Shown here: positions 52,668 through 61,729 of the stretch, one piece after another
Layout: each line of letters begins with the position of its first letter
How positions within the stretch are numbered: the stretch's first letter is position 1
Origin: Paenarthrobacter sp. AR 02
Lineage (GTDB): Bacteria > Actinomycetota > Actinomycetes > Actinomycetales > Micrococcaceae
Direction: 5' to 3'
DNA length: 64,000 nucleotides
Assembly (NCBI RefSeq): GCF_021538675.1
Contig: NZ_JAJUKH010000010.1
Coordinates: forward strand, 1 to 64,000
The notes under the pieces: model-generated
What the model saw: only the letters and a program-made list of their open reading frames with translations
Database searches by the model: none
Told to the model about the DNA's origin: nothing
Translations under genes and position numbers: made by a program

Positions 52668-54192
52668 GGAATTCTCCGTTTGTCTGTGCTGCGGTACCGG
52701 TCGCATGGGACATGACGTCCTCTTCGCTGGCGGTGCGTGAGTTAAGTTCGTGGACGATCTGGCCGGAGCGCATCACCAGGAGCCGGTCGCTGATGCCAAT
52801 CGCTTCGGGCAGGTCCGAGGAGATGACCAGGATGGCCTTGCCGGCCCTGGCCAAGTCGTTGATGACTTCATAGATTTCGCTTTTGGCGCCGATATCCACG
52901 CCCCGGGTTGGTTCGTCCAGGATCAGAACGTCGGATTCTCTCATCAGCCACCGGGCCAAAACCGCCTTTTGCTGGTTGCCGCCGGACAACGCGCTAACCG
53001 GCAGGCGCAGGGCGTTTTGCCGCAGGTGCAGGCGTTCCATCTGCTTTTTCACCGCATTCCGGATCCTGGTCCGCTGGAGCACACCGGCGTTTACGTGCCC
53101 ACCGAGGGAACTGACGGCGATGTTGTCCTCGACAGTGTGGGAGACGAACAGGGCCTGGTCTTTGCGGTCCTCAGGCACCATCGCGATCCCGCGGGCGATC
53201 GCCTGGGCAGGGCTGGAGGCCAGTGCGGCCTTGCCTTGGACGGTGACGGTGCCGCCGCGGGGCCGGTCCGCGCCGAAGATCATGCGGGCCGTCTCGGTGC
53301 GGCCGGCCCCGATGAGTCCGGAAAGGGCGACAACTTCCCCTGCACGGACCTGGAAGCTGACCGGGCCGATTCCGGCTCCGTCGGTGAGGTCCTTCACGTC
53401 CAGCATGACCTCTCCCGGGCTGTGCCGGTCGTGGTGGTACAAGTCCTCAAGGTTGCGGCCCACCATCATCCGTACGACATCGGGCGGGCTGATCTCAGTC
53501 TTTTCCCTGGTACCGACGTACGTGCCATCGCGGAACACGGTGACGCGGTCCCCAAGTTCCCAGACTTCTTCCATCCGATGGGAGATATACACCAGCCCGA
53601 CGCCTGCGTCGCGCAATTCGTTAATGATCTTGAAAAGGTGCAGCGTCTCGCTTCGTGACAGTGCCGCCGTTGGTTCATCGAGGACCAGGATTTTGGCGTT
53701 CTCGCTGACGGCACGCGCAATCTCAACCATCTGTTGCATGCCGATACTCAGTTGGCCGAGCTCGCTGCGTGGGTCGATCCGTGCCCCAACACGGGCAAGT
53801 TTCTCTCGGGCCTGGGAAATCATGGCGCGACGGTCCAACGCCCCGAACCTGGTCGAAGGCTCGCGTCCGAGAGCCAAGTTCTCCGCAACTGTCATCGCCG
53901 GCACCGTGTTGAGCTCCTGATGGATGATGGCTATGCCGTGGGAAACGGCCTCCTGCGGGGAGCGGATGTCGATTTCGTTGCCGTCCATCAGGATGCGTCC
54001 GGAATCCCGGGTAACATTTCCCGCCAGGATCTTCATCAGCGTGGATTTACCGGCCCCGTTTTCGCCCATCAGAGCATGAACTTCACCCGCACGCAGGTCG
54101 AAGTGGACGTTGTTCAGCGCCAGGGTCGCGCCAAATCGCTTGGTGATGCCTTCCAGCTGCAGCAGCGGTTGGCGGGAGGTTGTTGTGGTCAT
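52660..54192 (-). CDS. ribose-type sugar ABC ATPase (two ABC domains)
   Basis: A 510-residue RbsA-type protein with two nucleotide-binding domains. The first has GENGAGKST, LSIGMQQMVEIARA and LVLDEPTAALS; the second has the degenerate Walker A GLIGAGRTE, LSGGNQQKAVLARWL and LILDEPTRGVDIG. The degenerate second P-loop is normal for the family. ATG 54192 is chosen over the frame's upstream start at 54234 because homologous sequence begins near it. Its end overlaps the permease start by eight bases. Confidence 0.94.
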   Translation of the reverse strand: MTTTTSRQPLLQLEGITKRFGATLALNNVHFDLRAGEVHALMGENGAGKSTLMKILAGNVTRDSGRILMDGNEIDIRSPQEAVSHGIAIIHQELNTVPAMTVAENLALGREPSTRFGALDRRAMISQAREKLARVGARIDPRSELGQLSIGMQQMVEIARAVSENAKILVLDEPTAALSRSETLHLFKIINELRDAGVGLVYISHRMEEVWELGDRVTVFRDGTYVGTREKTEISPPDVVRMMVGRNLEDLYHHDRHSPGEVMLDVKDLTDGAGIGPVSFQVRAGEVVALSGLIGAGRTETARMIFGADRPRGGTVTVQGKAALASSPAQAIARGIAMVPEDRKDQALFVSHTVEDNIAVSSLGGHVNAGVLQRTRIRNAVKKQMERLHLRQNALRLPVSALSGGNQQKAVLARWLMRESDVLILDEPTRGVDIGAKSEIYEVINDLARAGKAILVISSDLPEAIGISDRLLVMRSGQIVHELNSRTASEEDVMSHATGTAAQTNGEFHD

Positions 54193-54264
54193 GGTGGGGC
54201 CTATTCTCGATCCGGTCATGTGGGGCCGCTCCACGAGATGAGCGACCCCATACAGGAGTGGCGG

Positions 54265-55224
54265 CTACCAGCCCTTGTACTGGCTGACGGTGTCGCGGGT
54301 CACAAGCTCACTGGGGATCAGGATGGTGGTCTCCGCCGGGGGCTTGTTATCGATGATGTTCTGGGCGACTTCGACGGCCTTGCGGACCATCTCGGCCGGA
54401 TTCTGCGTTGCCGTTCCCATGAACGGCGACCCCGACTGCTTCAGTTCCGCCACTGCCTCGGGGCTTCCGTCGACACCGGTGACCTTTACGGTTCCGGCCT
54501 TGTGGGCCTGCTGGACCGCCAGTACGGCGCCCAGCGCCGACGGGTCGTTCATGCCGAAGATGCCCTGAACATCCGGGGTGGCGGTGAGCATGTCAGTAGT
54601 TACGGCGAGGCCGGAGGCGCGGTCGTTCTTGGAAGCCTGCTGCCCGACAACTTTAATGCCAGGAAACTTCTTCACAACGTTGTTGCAGCCGGTGATGCGG
54701 TCGCGGATTGTCTGGAGCGGGGTTCCGTCCACCAGGAGAACATTGCCCTTTCCTCCCATTTGCTCGAACAGGTACTGGCAGGACTTTTCACCGGCCTGGA
54801 CTGCATCCGTCATCACCACGGCATCGGCGCTCTTGGCCGGAGTGTCCACAGCGATCACAATTATGCCCGCCTGCTTCGCCCGCTCAATAGCCGGCTGGAT
54901 GCCGTTTTCATCAACGGCGCTGATGACAATCAGGTTCACGCCCTGCTGGATGAAGGTGTCAATCTGGGTATTCTGATTCGCCAGATCAAGCTGGGCGTCC
55001 TGGGTGTTGGCGGTGGCTCCTATCGAGGCGGCGGCTTCCTTGGCTCCCTTGTCCATGGCTGAAAAGAACGGGTTTGACATGTCCTGAACCATCAGGCCGA
55101 TCTTCTCGATCTTTTTCGGCTTGGCCGCGGGCTGGGTGTCGCCGGAGCTGCAGGCCGCGAGACTGAGCGCAGCCAGTGTGACGGCGGCAGTGAAGACTGC
55201 AGACTTCTTGACGAGCTGTTTCAT
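54265..55224 (-). CDS. sugar-binding lipoprotein (ribose/xylose type)
   Basis: A 319-residue periplasmic-binding protein: Lys-rich start MKQLVKKSAVFTAAVTLAAL with lipobox LAAC, then KIGLMVQDMSNPFFSAMDKG, FIQQGVNLIVISAVDENGIQ and VKVTGVDGSPEAVAELKQSG, the type I fold of the RbsB family. AAAGGAGATC precedes ATG 55224. First gene of the transport operon, 72 bases before the ATPase. Confidence 0.94.
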   Translation of the reverse strand: MKQLVKKSAVFTAAVTLAALSLAACSSGDTQPAAKPKKIEKIGLMVQDMSNPFFSAMDKGAKEAAASIGATANTQDAQLDLANQNTQIDTFIQQGVNLIVISAVDENGIQPAIERAKQAGIIVIAVDTPAKSADAVVMTDAVQAGEKSCQYLFEQMGGKGNVLLVDGTPLQTIRDRITGCNNVVKKFPGIKVVGQQASKNDRASGLAVTTDMLTATPDVQGIFGMNDPSALGAVLAVQQAHKAGTVKVTGVDGSPEAVAELKQSGSPFMGTATQNPAEMVRKAVEVAQNIIDNKPPAETTILIPSELVTRDTVSQYKGW

Positions 55225-55574
55225 TTTCGGATCTCCTTTGAACCGGAACCGGCGAGGCCGTGACGGCAAGCCAGGTCCGTGAAAAACGGTGGATGGAAAT
55301 AAGTGGAAAGTGTTTCGCCGGCTTGCTTCGGTGCTAAGACCGGCTTTGTGATGTGTCCCGGTGATATGCGAACGCCTGAGCAGTCATCACCGGACCCTGA
55401 CCTTGTCCGCTGCTCCCCCTCGCGTGCCCAACCAGGTTCTTGAGTTGGGCGGTCAGGCTGCCGCCCTGTGGCGGCGAGCGTGCGGGAATTAGACATGTTT
55501 GACCGCCGAAGTCACAAGCCGACCAGACGGGGTCGTTAGCTGTAGTCGTTTATACGATCAGGGGGCGCTCCGGG
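55225..55574. other. promoter region of sugar cluster A
   Basis: No gene. This gap between the LacI gene and the binding-protein gene must hold the operon promoter. A candidate operator-like palindromic stretch, TCGTTTATACGATCA, lies at about 55547-55561, close to the end of the LacI gene. Confidence 0.45.
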
Positions 55575-56630
55575 TCAGCAGCCGCAAGACTGCCGCACGA
55601 TTAAGTCCGCGTTCACCTCCCGGCGGTCCTCCGGACGGTAGCTGGGTACGGGGGGATCGCCCCGCCGCTCGGCTTCCAGCTGCCCATCCAGAATGCGGGT
55701 CAGTGTCTGCGCGGCCAGAACACCGATCGATTCGCTGTCCTCGTCTACCACCGTCAGCGGCGGATCCAGCAAAGGGGCCCAGGCAAACTCGTCAAAAGCC
55801 ATGAGTGCCACCTGGGTTGGGACAACAATCTCACGTTGCTTGAGCGCGGTAAGGACACCGTGCAACAGGGGGTTGTTTCCAGCAATGATCGCCCTGGGCA
55901 GTGTCCGCCCAGGGGTGTTCAGGTAGCTCGACAACGTCTTGCATGCTGAGTCAGAGTCGTTTTCTGTCTCCAGCACTCGGAGTGCAGCCCCATGCTTCGT
56001 GGCAGCTTCCTGGAGCCCGCGCTCCCGTTCAGCCCGTGTGGACCATCGGCCCGGATAAGCCAAAAAGAGCCAGTCCGTATAACCGTGCCGGGCCAGATGC
56101 GCCCCCGCCTTCATGCTCGCGGCGTAATTGTCCGTCAAAATGCTCGGCACTTGTGTGGCGTCTTCCGGCGGCGCCGAGTCGACGAAAACCACCGGGATGT
56201 CCCAGCTTTCCAAGAGCTTAACGTTTTCGCTGCTTAGCGTCAGGGTCGTGATGATGCCAGCCGTACGCGACTGGATCAAGTCCTGAACGATGGCGTCCTC
56301 GACCTCCGGGGTGTAGACGCCTTCCGCGGCAATGTCGGCCACAACGGCATTCCGGCCGGATACCCGCAGGACCCGCTGAACGCCCTTCATAAGATCCAGA
56401 TAGTAGTAATTCGAAGTACTCGCCGTAATGACCGCGACCGAACTCCGCGATTTCTTGCGCAACTCCTGAGCCGCGCGGTTCGGTACGTAGCCCAGCTCCC
56501 GGGCAGCCTTCAGCACGAGCTTGCGGCTGGCAGCCGAAACGTCCGGGCCGTTACTCAAAGCACGTGAAACTGTGTAGGACGATAGGCCCGTGGCTTCGCT
56601 AACGTCCCGCAAGGTGGGCTTCTTTGCCAT
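55575..56630 (-). CDS. LacI-family regulator of cluster A
   Basis: A 351-residue repressor: HTH PTLRDVSEATGLSSYTVSRA with hinge YVPNRAAQELRKK, followed by a periplasmic-binding-type ligand domain (VAVITASTSNYYYLDLMKGV, VALMAFDEFAWAPLLDPPLT). The ATG is at 56630. It ends about 350 bases before the binding-protein gene on the same strand and so likely controls cluster A and itself; the inverted repeat just upstream of its start fits autoregulation. C-terminal VRQSCGC is an unusual Cys-containing tail. Confidence 0.93.
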   Translation of the reverse strand: MAKKPTLRDVSEATGLSSYTVSRALSNGPDVSAASRKLVLKAARELGYVPNRAAQELRKKSRSSVAVITASTSNYYYLDLMKGVQRVLRVSGRNAVVADIAAEGVYTPEVEDAIVQDLIQSRTAGIITTLTLSSENVKLLESWDIPVVFVDSAPPEDATQVPSILTDNYAASMKAGAHLARHGYTDWLFLAYPGRWSTRAERERGLQEAATKHGAALRVLETENDSDSACKTLSSYLNTPGRTLPRAIIAGNNPLLHGVLTALKQREIVVPTQVALMAFDEFAWAPLLDPPLTVVDEDSESIGVLAAQTLTRILDGQLEAERRGDPPVPSYRPEDRREVNADLIVRQSCGC

Positions 56631-56644
56631 GCCCCGCCTGCTTT

Positions 56645-56701
56645 CTAATCGTTTAGGTTTAGGTTCCGCATCGATTCACGGCGCGTTACCTAAAGGATTA
56701 G
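56645..56701. promoter_or_regulatory. inverted repeat upstream of the cluster A LacI gene
   Basis: CTAATCGTTTAGGT (56645-56658) and ACCTAAAGGATTAG (56688-56701) are near-perfect inverted copies 29 bases apart, with a further TTTAGGT at 56658-56664. This is compatible with two LacI half-operator pairs and looping. A related TTTTAGGTAACG occurs at about 57212. Confidence 0.5.
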
Positions 56702-57266
56702 GGTCAACCATAATGTGATTGCTCGCACACGTCAATAACCCGGAACTGGGAAGGAGCTGAAACACCCCGTTGCCCGATCAGCCCATCGCGGATTGGATCG
56801 CCTCGGTACCCCAGGGTGACCCATCTGGCGCTCCGCGTCATCCAGGAAGGCCATGCGGGGCCATGTCAGCCGAGCCTAATGGCACGCCACGCGAGACGTA
56901 CGTTACGATGGCGACGCGCTCAAGGACGCCTTCCAGATACTCGGCTGACCCCGCACTGAGTAGGCGGATCCCCCGCCGTTCTGGCTCTAGTTTGACGGTT
57001 CTTCCTTATCGGCGGCAGCCAACCCGGATGGGAGCCGGAGGCTTTACGAGCGAGTAGGACAGGACGGCCTCCCGCAGCCTTTGTACAGAGTTGCTCGACC
57101 GTGGGCCCGGGTAGTCAAAGTCCTAAAAGGAACGGCGCCTTCCCCTTTCACCCTTGCACTTCTCACCCGGAGACGTCACACAACGTGGAAGGCCGCGTTC
57201 TTTCTACCCATTTTAGGTAACGCTTTGATAACACCGTTGCGTCAATGCGTTTGACGAATTGAGAGT
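56702..57266. other. long divergent intergenic region between two LacI genes
   Basis: No convincing gene. A stop-free frame from 56770 to about 57057 has no ribosome-binding site or motif. A TTTTAGGTAACGCTTTGATA stretch near 57210 resembles an operator. The rest is unremarkable. Confidence 0.45.
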
Positions 57267-57326
57267 TACATCAATCGTTTGCAGCAATGCCTCAAACGAT
57301 TGATGTAGGAGGATCAAACGATTGAT
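57267..57326 (+). promoter_or_regulatory. triple operator for the cluster B LacI
   Basis: TACATCAATCGTTTG (57267-57281) and CAAACGATTGATGTA (57293-57307) are exact inverted copies of 15 bases. A third copy of TCAAACGATTGATA follows at 57313-57326. This lies directly upstream of the LacI start at 57356 and is a strong autoregulatory operator. Confidence 0.8.
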
Positions 57327-57355
57327 ACAAATCTCGAAAGGAGGCGAGCGGATCG

Positions 57356-58390
57356 GTGTCGTTGGTGACCCTGAGGGACATCGCAAAAGAAGTCGGCGTA
57401 TCCATCTCTGCGGTCTCGCTCGTCCTTAATGACCGCGGTGATGGTCGTGTGAACGCAGAGGCAGCGGCAAGAATTAGGGCGGTTGCTGAGGAGCTTGGCT
57501 ATGTCCCGAACTTGTTGGCCAGGGGCCTGAAAACCAAGCAGTCTCTAACTATCGGGTTGCTTTCCGATGGTGTGGCCTCTACGGCATTTGCAGGACCGAT
57601 GATCGCTGGCGCACAAACAGTCGCTGCCGAATTCGGCTACTTACTGATGCTCATCGACACTGTAGGCATGTCCGGGCTGGAAGCTCCTGCAGTGAAGGCG
57701 CTGCTTCAGCGGAACATTGAAGGGCTGATTGTGGCGCCTGATTATCACGCGATTGTGGAGTTGCCGCGTGTGCCTCGTTCATTGCCAATTGTGGTCTTGG
57801 ACGGCCGCCCTGAGGACGCCTCCATGTCGGACTGGGTCGTGCCTGATGAGACGGGAGGCGCCTTTACCGCAACCCGGCACCTTATTGAGGCAGGTCATCG
57901 TCGCATTGCCATGTGCAATTTGGACGACAAACGGTACATAGCAACCGCTTTACGCAGGCGGGGCTACGAAGAAGCGCTGCGGACCGCAGGCATCGTGCCG
58001 GACCCTTCTCTTCATGTGCTGGCCAAGGAACTTACAGCCGCGGCGGCAAGGGAAGCAGCGCGGGACGTGTTGTCGAGGCCAGATCGGCCCACCGCCGTGT
58101 TCTGTTTTTCGGACAGATTGGCCTTCGGCGTTTATCAGGCCGCCGCGCAGCTGGGTCTGCGGATCCCCGAAGACCTGTCCATCGTTGGTTTCGATAACCA
58201 CGCCTTTGTTGCCGAGAGCCTTCTTCCCGGCCTGACTACGGTGCAGTTGCCTCACCACGACATGGGCGTCTGGGCAGCAAGGCGCCTCATTGAGCGCAGC
58301 CAGGAAAGCGGTGAACCCGGCCCCGTTGTCTCACAACTTACTCATTGCCCGTTAGTGCAACGAGCCTCCGTCGGCCCACCACGGACGTAA
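57356..58390 (+). CDS. LacI-family regulator of cluster B
   Basis: A 344-residue repressor: HTH VTLRDIAKEVGVSISAVSLV, hinge YVPNLLARGLKTKQS, ligand domain SLTIGLLSDGVASTAFAGPM and LSIVGFDNHAFVAESLLPGL. GTG 57356 follows GAAAGGAGG. It leads the plus-strand cluster; the binding-protein gene starts 102 bases after it. Probably binds a sugar of the GH172 pathway. Confidence 0.94.
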   Translation: MSLVTLRDIAKEVGVSISAVSLVLNDRGDGRVNAEAAARIRAVAEELGYVPNLLARGLKTKQSLTIGLLSDGVASTAFAGPMIAGAQTVAAEFGYLLMLIDTVGMSGLEAPAVKALLQRNIEGLIVAPDYHAIVELPRVPRSLPIVVLDGRPEDASMSDWVVPDETGGAFTATRHLIEAGHRRIAMCNLDDKRYIATALRRRGYEEALRTAGIVPDPSLHVLAKELTAAAAREAARDVLSRPDRPTAVFCFSDRLAFGVYQAAAQLGLRIPEDLSIVGFDNHAFVAESLLPGLTTVQLPHHDMGVWAARRLIERSQESGEPGPVVSQLTHCPLVQRASVGPPRT

Positions 58391-58492
58391 TCCCCCCACT
58401 TTTGTAATCACAAAGAATCCGAGCGCACTGCTTCGGACATGCAGTCCTGCCCTCAGGGGCATCGGCTGCCAACTCAGAGAGGAGTTCGCACC

Positions 58493-59806
58493 ATGCGAGC
58501 AATTTCCCGTCGCCAGGTTCTTGCAGGTCTTGGCGCACTCAGCGTCAGCGCCCTGGCTCTTACCGCATGCAACCCGTCCAGCCAGCAGAGCGGGTCGTCC
58601 GGCAGCGGTACATTCAAGATTTTGCAGTACGAAGACCCCACGACACCGCAGGGCCAGGGATGGCAGAAGGCGGTCGAGCTGTTCAAGGCGAAGCATCCGG
58701 ATGTGAACGTTGATGTTCAACAGACGAGCTTCGATGCGTTCCGGCAGAACGCAAAAATTCTATTGAGCGGTAATGACGTCCCCGATGTCGTCGAGTTCAA
58801 TAAAGGCAATGCCGATGGCGGTCAGCTCGCCTCCCAAGGCCTCCTGGAATCGCTGAACGATGCAGTAGCCAAGTTCGGGTGGGATAAGAAAGTCACCGGT
58901 TCCATGGCGGCCTTCGCCAAGTATGACCAGGACGGCAAGGCCGGCTCCGGTGACTGGTACGGCATCCCCAACGTGGGTGAGTACGTGTACTTCTACTACA
59001 ACAAAGCGAAGTTCGCCAAGGCAGGGATCACTGAAACGCCGAAGGACCTTGCGTCTTTTGAAACGGCCATGGACAAGTTGAAGGCCGCCGGCGAACTGCC
59101 CATATCAAGCTCCGCCAGCACCAGCCAGGGCTTCAACCAGATGTGGGTCTGGTACTCCCTGATCTCCGCCCAGGCCAGCCGCAAGGAAATCGACGACTTC
59201 ATGTTCATCAAGGACAAGACTGATTTCCATTCAGGTGCCTGGAAGAGTGGAACAGAACGTTTCCAGCAGTGGATCGATAAGGGCTACGTGGGTGACCAGC
59301 TCGGAGGCCTCTCCTTCGAACAGGCTACCGTCAACTTCCTTTCCGAAAAGGCCGCGATGCTTCCCTGGAACAACGGCATGTTCGCCCGGATCAGAAAGGA
59401 CGCATCCTTCGACTGGGGATTCTTCATCATGCCAGGGGCCAAGCTCTCCATGGGGTCCTCAGGGCACCTCTGGGGCGTTCCCGCCAAGTCCAAAAACAAG
59501 GAGCTGGCCTACGACTGGATTGAAACCACCCTCAGCCCCGAAGTCCAGAACCTCATCGGCCAAAAGGGCGGCCTGCCCCTGGCAGGCGACATCAATGCCA
59601 TCTCCGACCCCCTGACCAAGGAACTTACCGAAAAGTTCAATGACGTAGTGAAGGCAGACACGCTTTCCTTCTACCCGGACTACCCTGTGCCCGGTTTCCT
59701 GGATTTCATCCAAAACCACATGCAGGCCATGTCGAACAAGAACGAAACCGCCTCACAGTACCTCGACGCCCTGCAGACCTTCTACGACAAGGGCACCAAG
59801 AGCTAG
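58493..59806 (+). CDS. CUT1 sugar-binding lipoprotein, twin-arginine exported
   Basis: A 437-residue family 1 binding protein. MRAISRRQVLAGLGALSVSA carries a twin-arginine motif and LTAC is the lipobox, so export may be by Tat. The body reads WQKAVELFKAKHPDVNVDVQ, DVPDVVEFNKGNADGGQLAS and FLSEKAAMLPWNNGMFARI, typical for oligosaccharide-binding proteins. AGAGAGGAG precedes ATG 58493. Followed by two matching permeases; no dedicated ATPase is in the window, so it probably shares a MsmK/UgpC-type ATPase encoded elsewhere. Confidence 0.93.
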   Translation: MRAISRRQVLAGLGALSVSALALTACNPSSQQSGSSGSGTFKILQYEDPTTPQGQGWQKAVELFKAKHPDVNVDVQQTSFDAFRQNAKILLSGNDVPDVVEFNKGNADGGQLASQGLLESLNDAVAKFGWDKKVTGSMAAFAKYDQDGKAGSGDWYGIPNVGEYVYFYYNKAKFAKAGITETPKDLASFETAMDKLKAAGELPISSSASTSQGFNQMWVWYSLISAQASRKEIDDFMFIKDKTDFHSGAWKSGTERFQQWIDKGYVGDQLGGLSFEQATVNFLSEKAAMLPWNNGMFARIRKDASFDWGFFIMPGAKLSMGSSGHLWGVPAKSKNKELAYDWIETTLSPEVQNLIGQKGGLPLAGDINAISDPLTKELTEKFNDVVKADTLSFYPDYPVPGFLDFIQNHMQAMSNKNETASQYLDALQTFYDKGTKS

Positions 59807-59818
59807 CACTCAATCAAG

Positions 59819-59854
59819 GGAACGGGGCGAAGTACTCCGGCTTTGCCCCGTTCC
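59819..59854 (+). terminator. intercistronic hairpin after the CUT1 binding protein
   Basis: GGAACGGGGC (59819-59828) and GCCCCGTTCC (59845-59854) are perfect 10-base arms. Expected to raise binding-protein mRNA over permease mRNA. Confidence 0.65.
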
Positions 59855-59890
59855 TGACATCCCTCATCCTCTAACGAATGGAATTTCGCC

Positions 59891-60796
59891 GTGAGCAAAG
59901 GACTGGCGCGAGGACTGCGCCGACCGAGCGGCTACTGGCTATATCTCGTACCGATCTTCATCGGTTTTCTGGCCGTGGTCGGTATCCCTTTTGCGACTAA
60001 CATCTACTTCTCCCTTTTCCGATGGAAGGGCGGGGCAGCGCCGATGCGCTGGAATGGCCTGGGGAACTACGCCGCGTTGTTTGCCGATGTCGAGTTCTGG
60101 ACATCTTTGCGCAACTCAATTTTTATGGTGATCGCCATTGTGGTGATCCCCACGGTGATTGGCCTTCTCCTGGCCGCGCTGCTTACCGAAACCATTGGCC
60201 GGCGCTTTGGACCTAAGATCGCCAGCTTCCTCCGGGCCACCTACTATCTTCCCCAGATTCTGCCGATTGCCGTCGCCGGCTTCATGTGGAGCTGGATCCT
60301 CGACCCCTCCAACGGCGCCATCAACAGCTTCCTTCGCTCCATCCAGATAACCGGCCCCGACTGGCTCGGAAACCCTGACCTGGCCATCTACGCGGTGATG
60401 CTGATGCTGATCTGGCTCCAAATTGGATACCCCCTGGTTATCTTCATGGCAGCCTTGTCCCGAGTGGACCCGGAGCTCTACGAGGCTGCTGCATTGGACG
60501 GCGCCGGGAAGTGGCGGCAGTTCATCGCCATTTCCGTACCTACCATCAGACCGGAAATCTTCATCGTGGTACTGACAGCCACCGTGGCCGCGCTGAAGGT
60601 CTTCGCCCCGATCCTGATCCTGACCGGAGGCGGACCGGAAGGGTCAACCGTCGTTCCCTCTTACTACGCCTACCGCAACTTCTTCGAACTGTCACAGGTG
60701 GGATACGGCTCCGCAATCTCCACCGTTATGGCCCTTGTAATCTTTGCCATTGCAGCCCTCATGCTGTGGTGGCAGCGCAGGCAGGAAGCACGATGA
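59891..60796 (+). CDS. CUT1 sugar ABC permease, MalF type
   Basis: A 301-residue, six-span protein: first span YWLYLVPIFIGFLAVVGIPF, and ATPase-contact EAA loop ELYEAAALDGAGKWRQFIAI. Starts at GTG 59891 and overlaps the second permease by four bases (ATGA). Confidence 0.94.
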   Translation: MSKGLARGLRRPSGYWLYLVPIFIGFLAVVGIPFATNIYFSLFRWKGGAAPMRWNGLGNYAALFADVEFWTSLRNSIFMVIAIVVIPTVIGLLLAALLTETIGRRFGPKIASFLRATYYLPQILPIAVAGFMWSWILDPSNGAINSFLRSIQITGPDWLGNPDLAIYAVMLMLIWLQIGYPLVIFMAALSRVDPELYEAAALDGAGKWRQFIAISVPTIRPEIFIVVLTATVAALKVFAPILILTGGGPEGSTVVPSYYAYRNFFELSQVGYGSAISTVMALVIFAIAALMLWWQRRQEAR

Positions 60797-61683
60797 GCAC
60801 CACACAGACCCGGCAGACGACAGTCAATCTGACGCCCAACCCCCAACGTACTCGCGCTCAAGGCAGAACGCCCAGCGAGTGGGTGCTGCTTGCCGTTGCC
60901 GTCATTGCCGGCGCCGCCATCTTCGCGCCCTTCGGCTTGATCATCCTCAACGCCTTTAAATCCACGCAGGACTATTCAAGCCACGGGCCCTTGAGCTGGC
61001 CCACATCATTGTCCATCGACGCCTTCATCAATTACCTGGGCAGGGTTAACTTCGGCCAAGCCTTCTGGAACTCCCTCATCATCTCGCTCTTCGTTGCAGC
61101 GATAGCAGTTGTGCTCTCCCTTATGAGCGCCTACCCCCTTGGAATAGGCCGCGTAAAAGCAAATGGTTCAGTCCTGGCCGTACTGCTGGTAGCCACCATG
61201 CTCCCGCACGAAGCCCTCATCTACCCGCTGTTTTATGGAGCCCAGGCCACGGGAACCTTTAATACGGTGTGGAGCGTCATCATCGTCTTCTCTGTGCTGC
61301 AGGCAGCGTACGGAACATACCTCTTGGCTAGTGTCATGGGCGCGATCCCTAAGGAACTGATCGAGGCAGCCCAGCTGGACGGAGCCACCCGCTGGCAAAT
61401 CCTGTGGCGGATCCTGGTCCCCATCCTCCGACCCAGCCTGGCAGTACTGGTGGTGTTCTTCTTCATCTGGACCTGGAACGAGTTCTATATTCCCGTCGTA
61501 CTTCTATCAGACCAGTCGTCCCAGACAGTTCCGATTGCCCTGGCCACGCTCCGCGGCCAGCACAACATCGACATCACGGTGCTCAACGCGGGATCGCTGC
61601 TGTCGTTGCTGCCAACCCTCGTTTTCTTCCTGCTCTTCCAGCGCACCCTTGTACGTGGTGTTGCGGCCGGAGCCGTCAAGTAA
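60793..61683 (+). CDS. CUT1 sugar ABC permease, MalG type
   Basis: A 296-residue protein; ATG 60793 overlaps the upstream stop. EWVLLAVAVIAGAAIFAPFG is the first span and ELIEAAQLDGATRWQILWRI the EAA loop. Partner of the MalF-type permease. Confidence 0.94.
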   Translation: MSTTQTRQTTVNLTPNPQRTRAQGRTPSEWVLLAVAVIAGAAIFAPFGLIILNAFKSTQDYSSHGPLSWPTSLSIDAFINYLGRVNFGQAFWNSLIISLFVAAIAVVLSLMSAYPLGIGRVKANGSVLAVLLVATMLPHEALIYPLFYGAQATGTFNTVWSVIIVFSVLQAAYGTYLLASVMGAIPKELIEAAQLDGATRWQILWRILVPILRPSLAVLVVFFFIWTWNEFYIPVVLLSDQSSQTVPIALATLRGQHNIDITVLNAGSLLSLLPTLVFFLLFQRTLVRGVAAGAVK

Positions 61684-61729
61684 GCCGCTCGAGCAACTCG
61701 AGCACAATTTCCATCGAAAGGAAAACCCT

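Noticed and set aside
53734..55062. 442-codon open frame on the plus strand
   Set aside because: Antisense to the sugar ABC ATPase and binding-protein genes.
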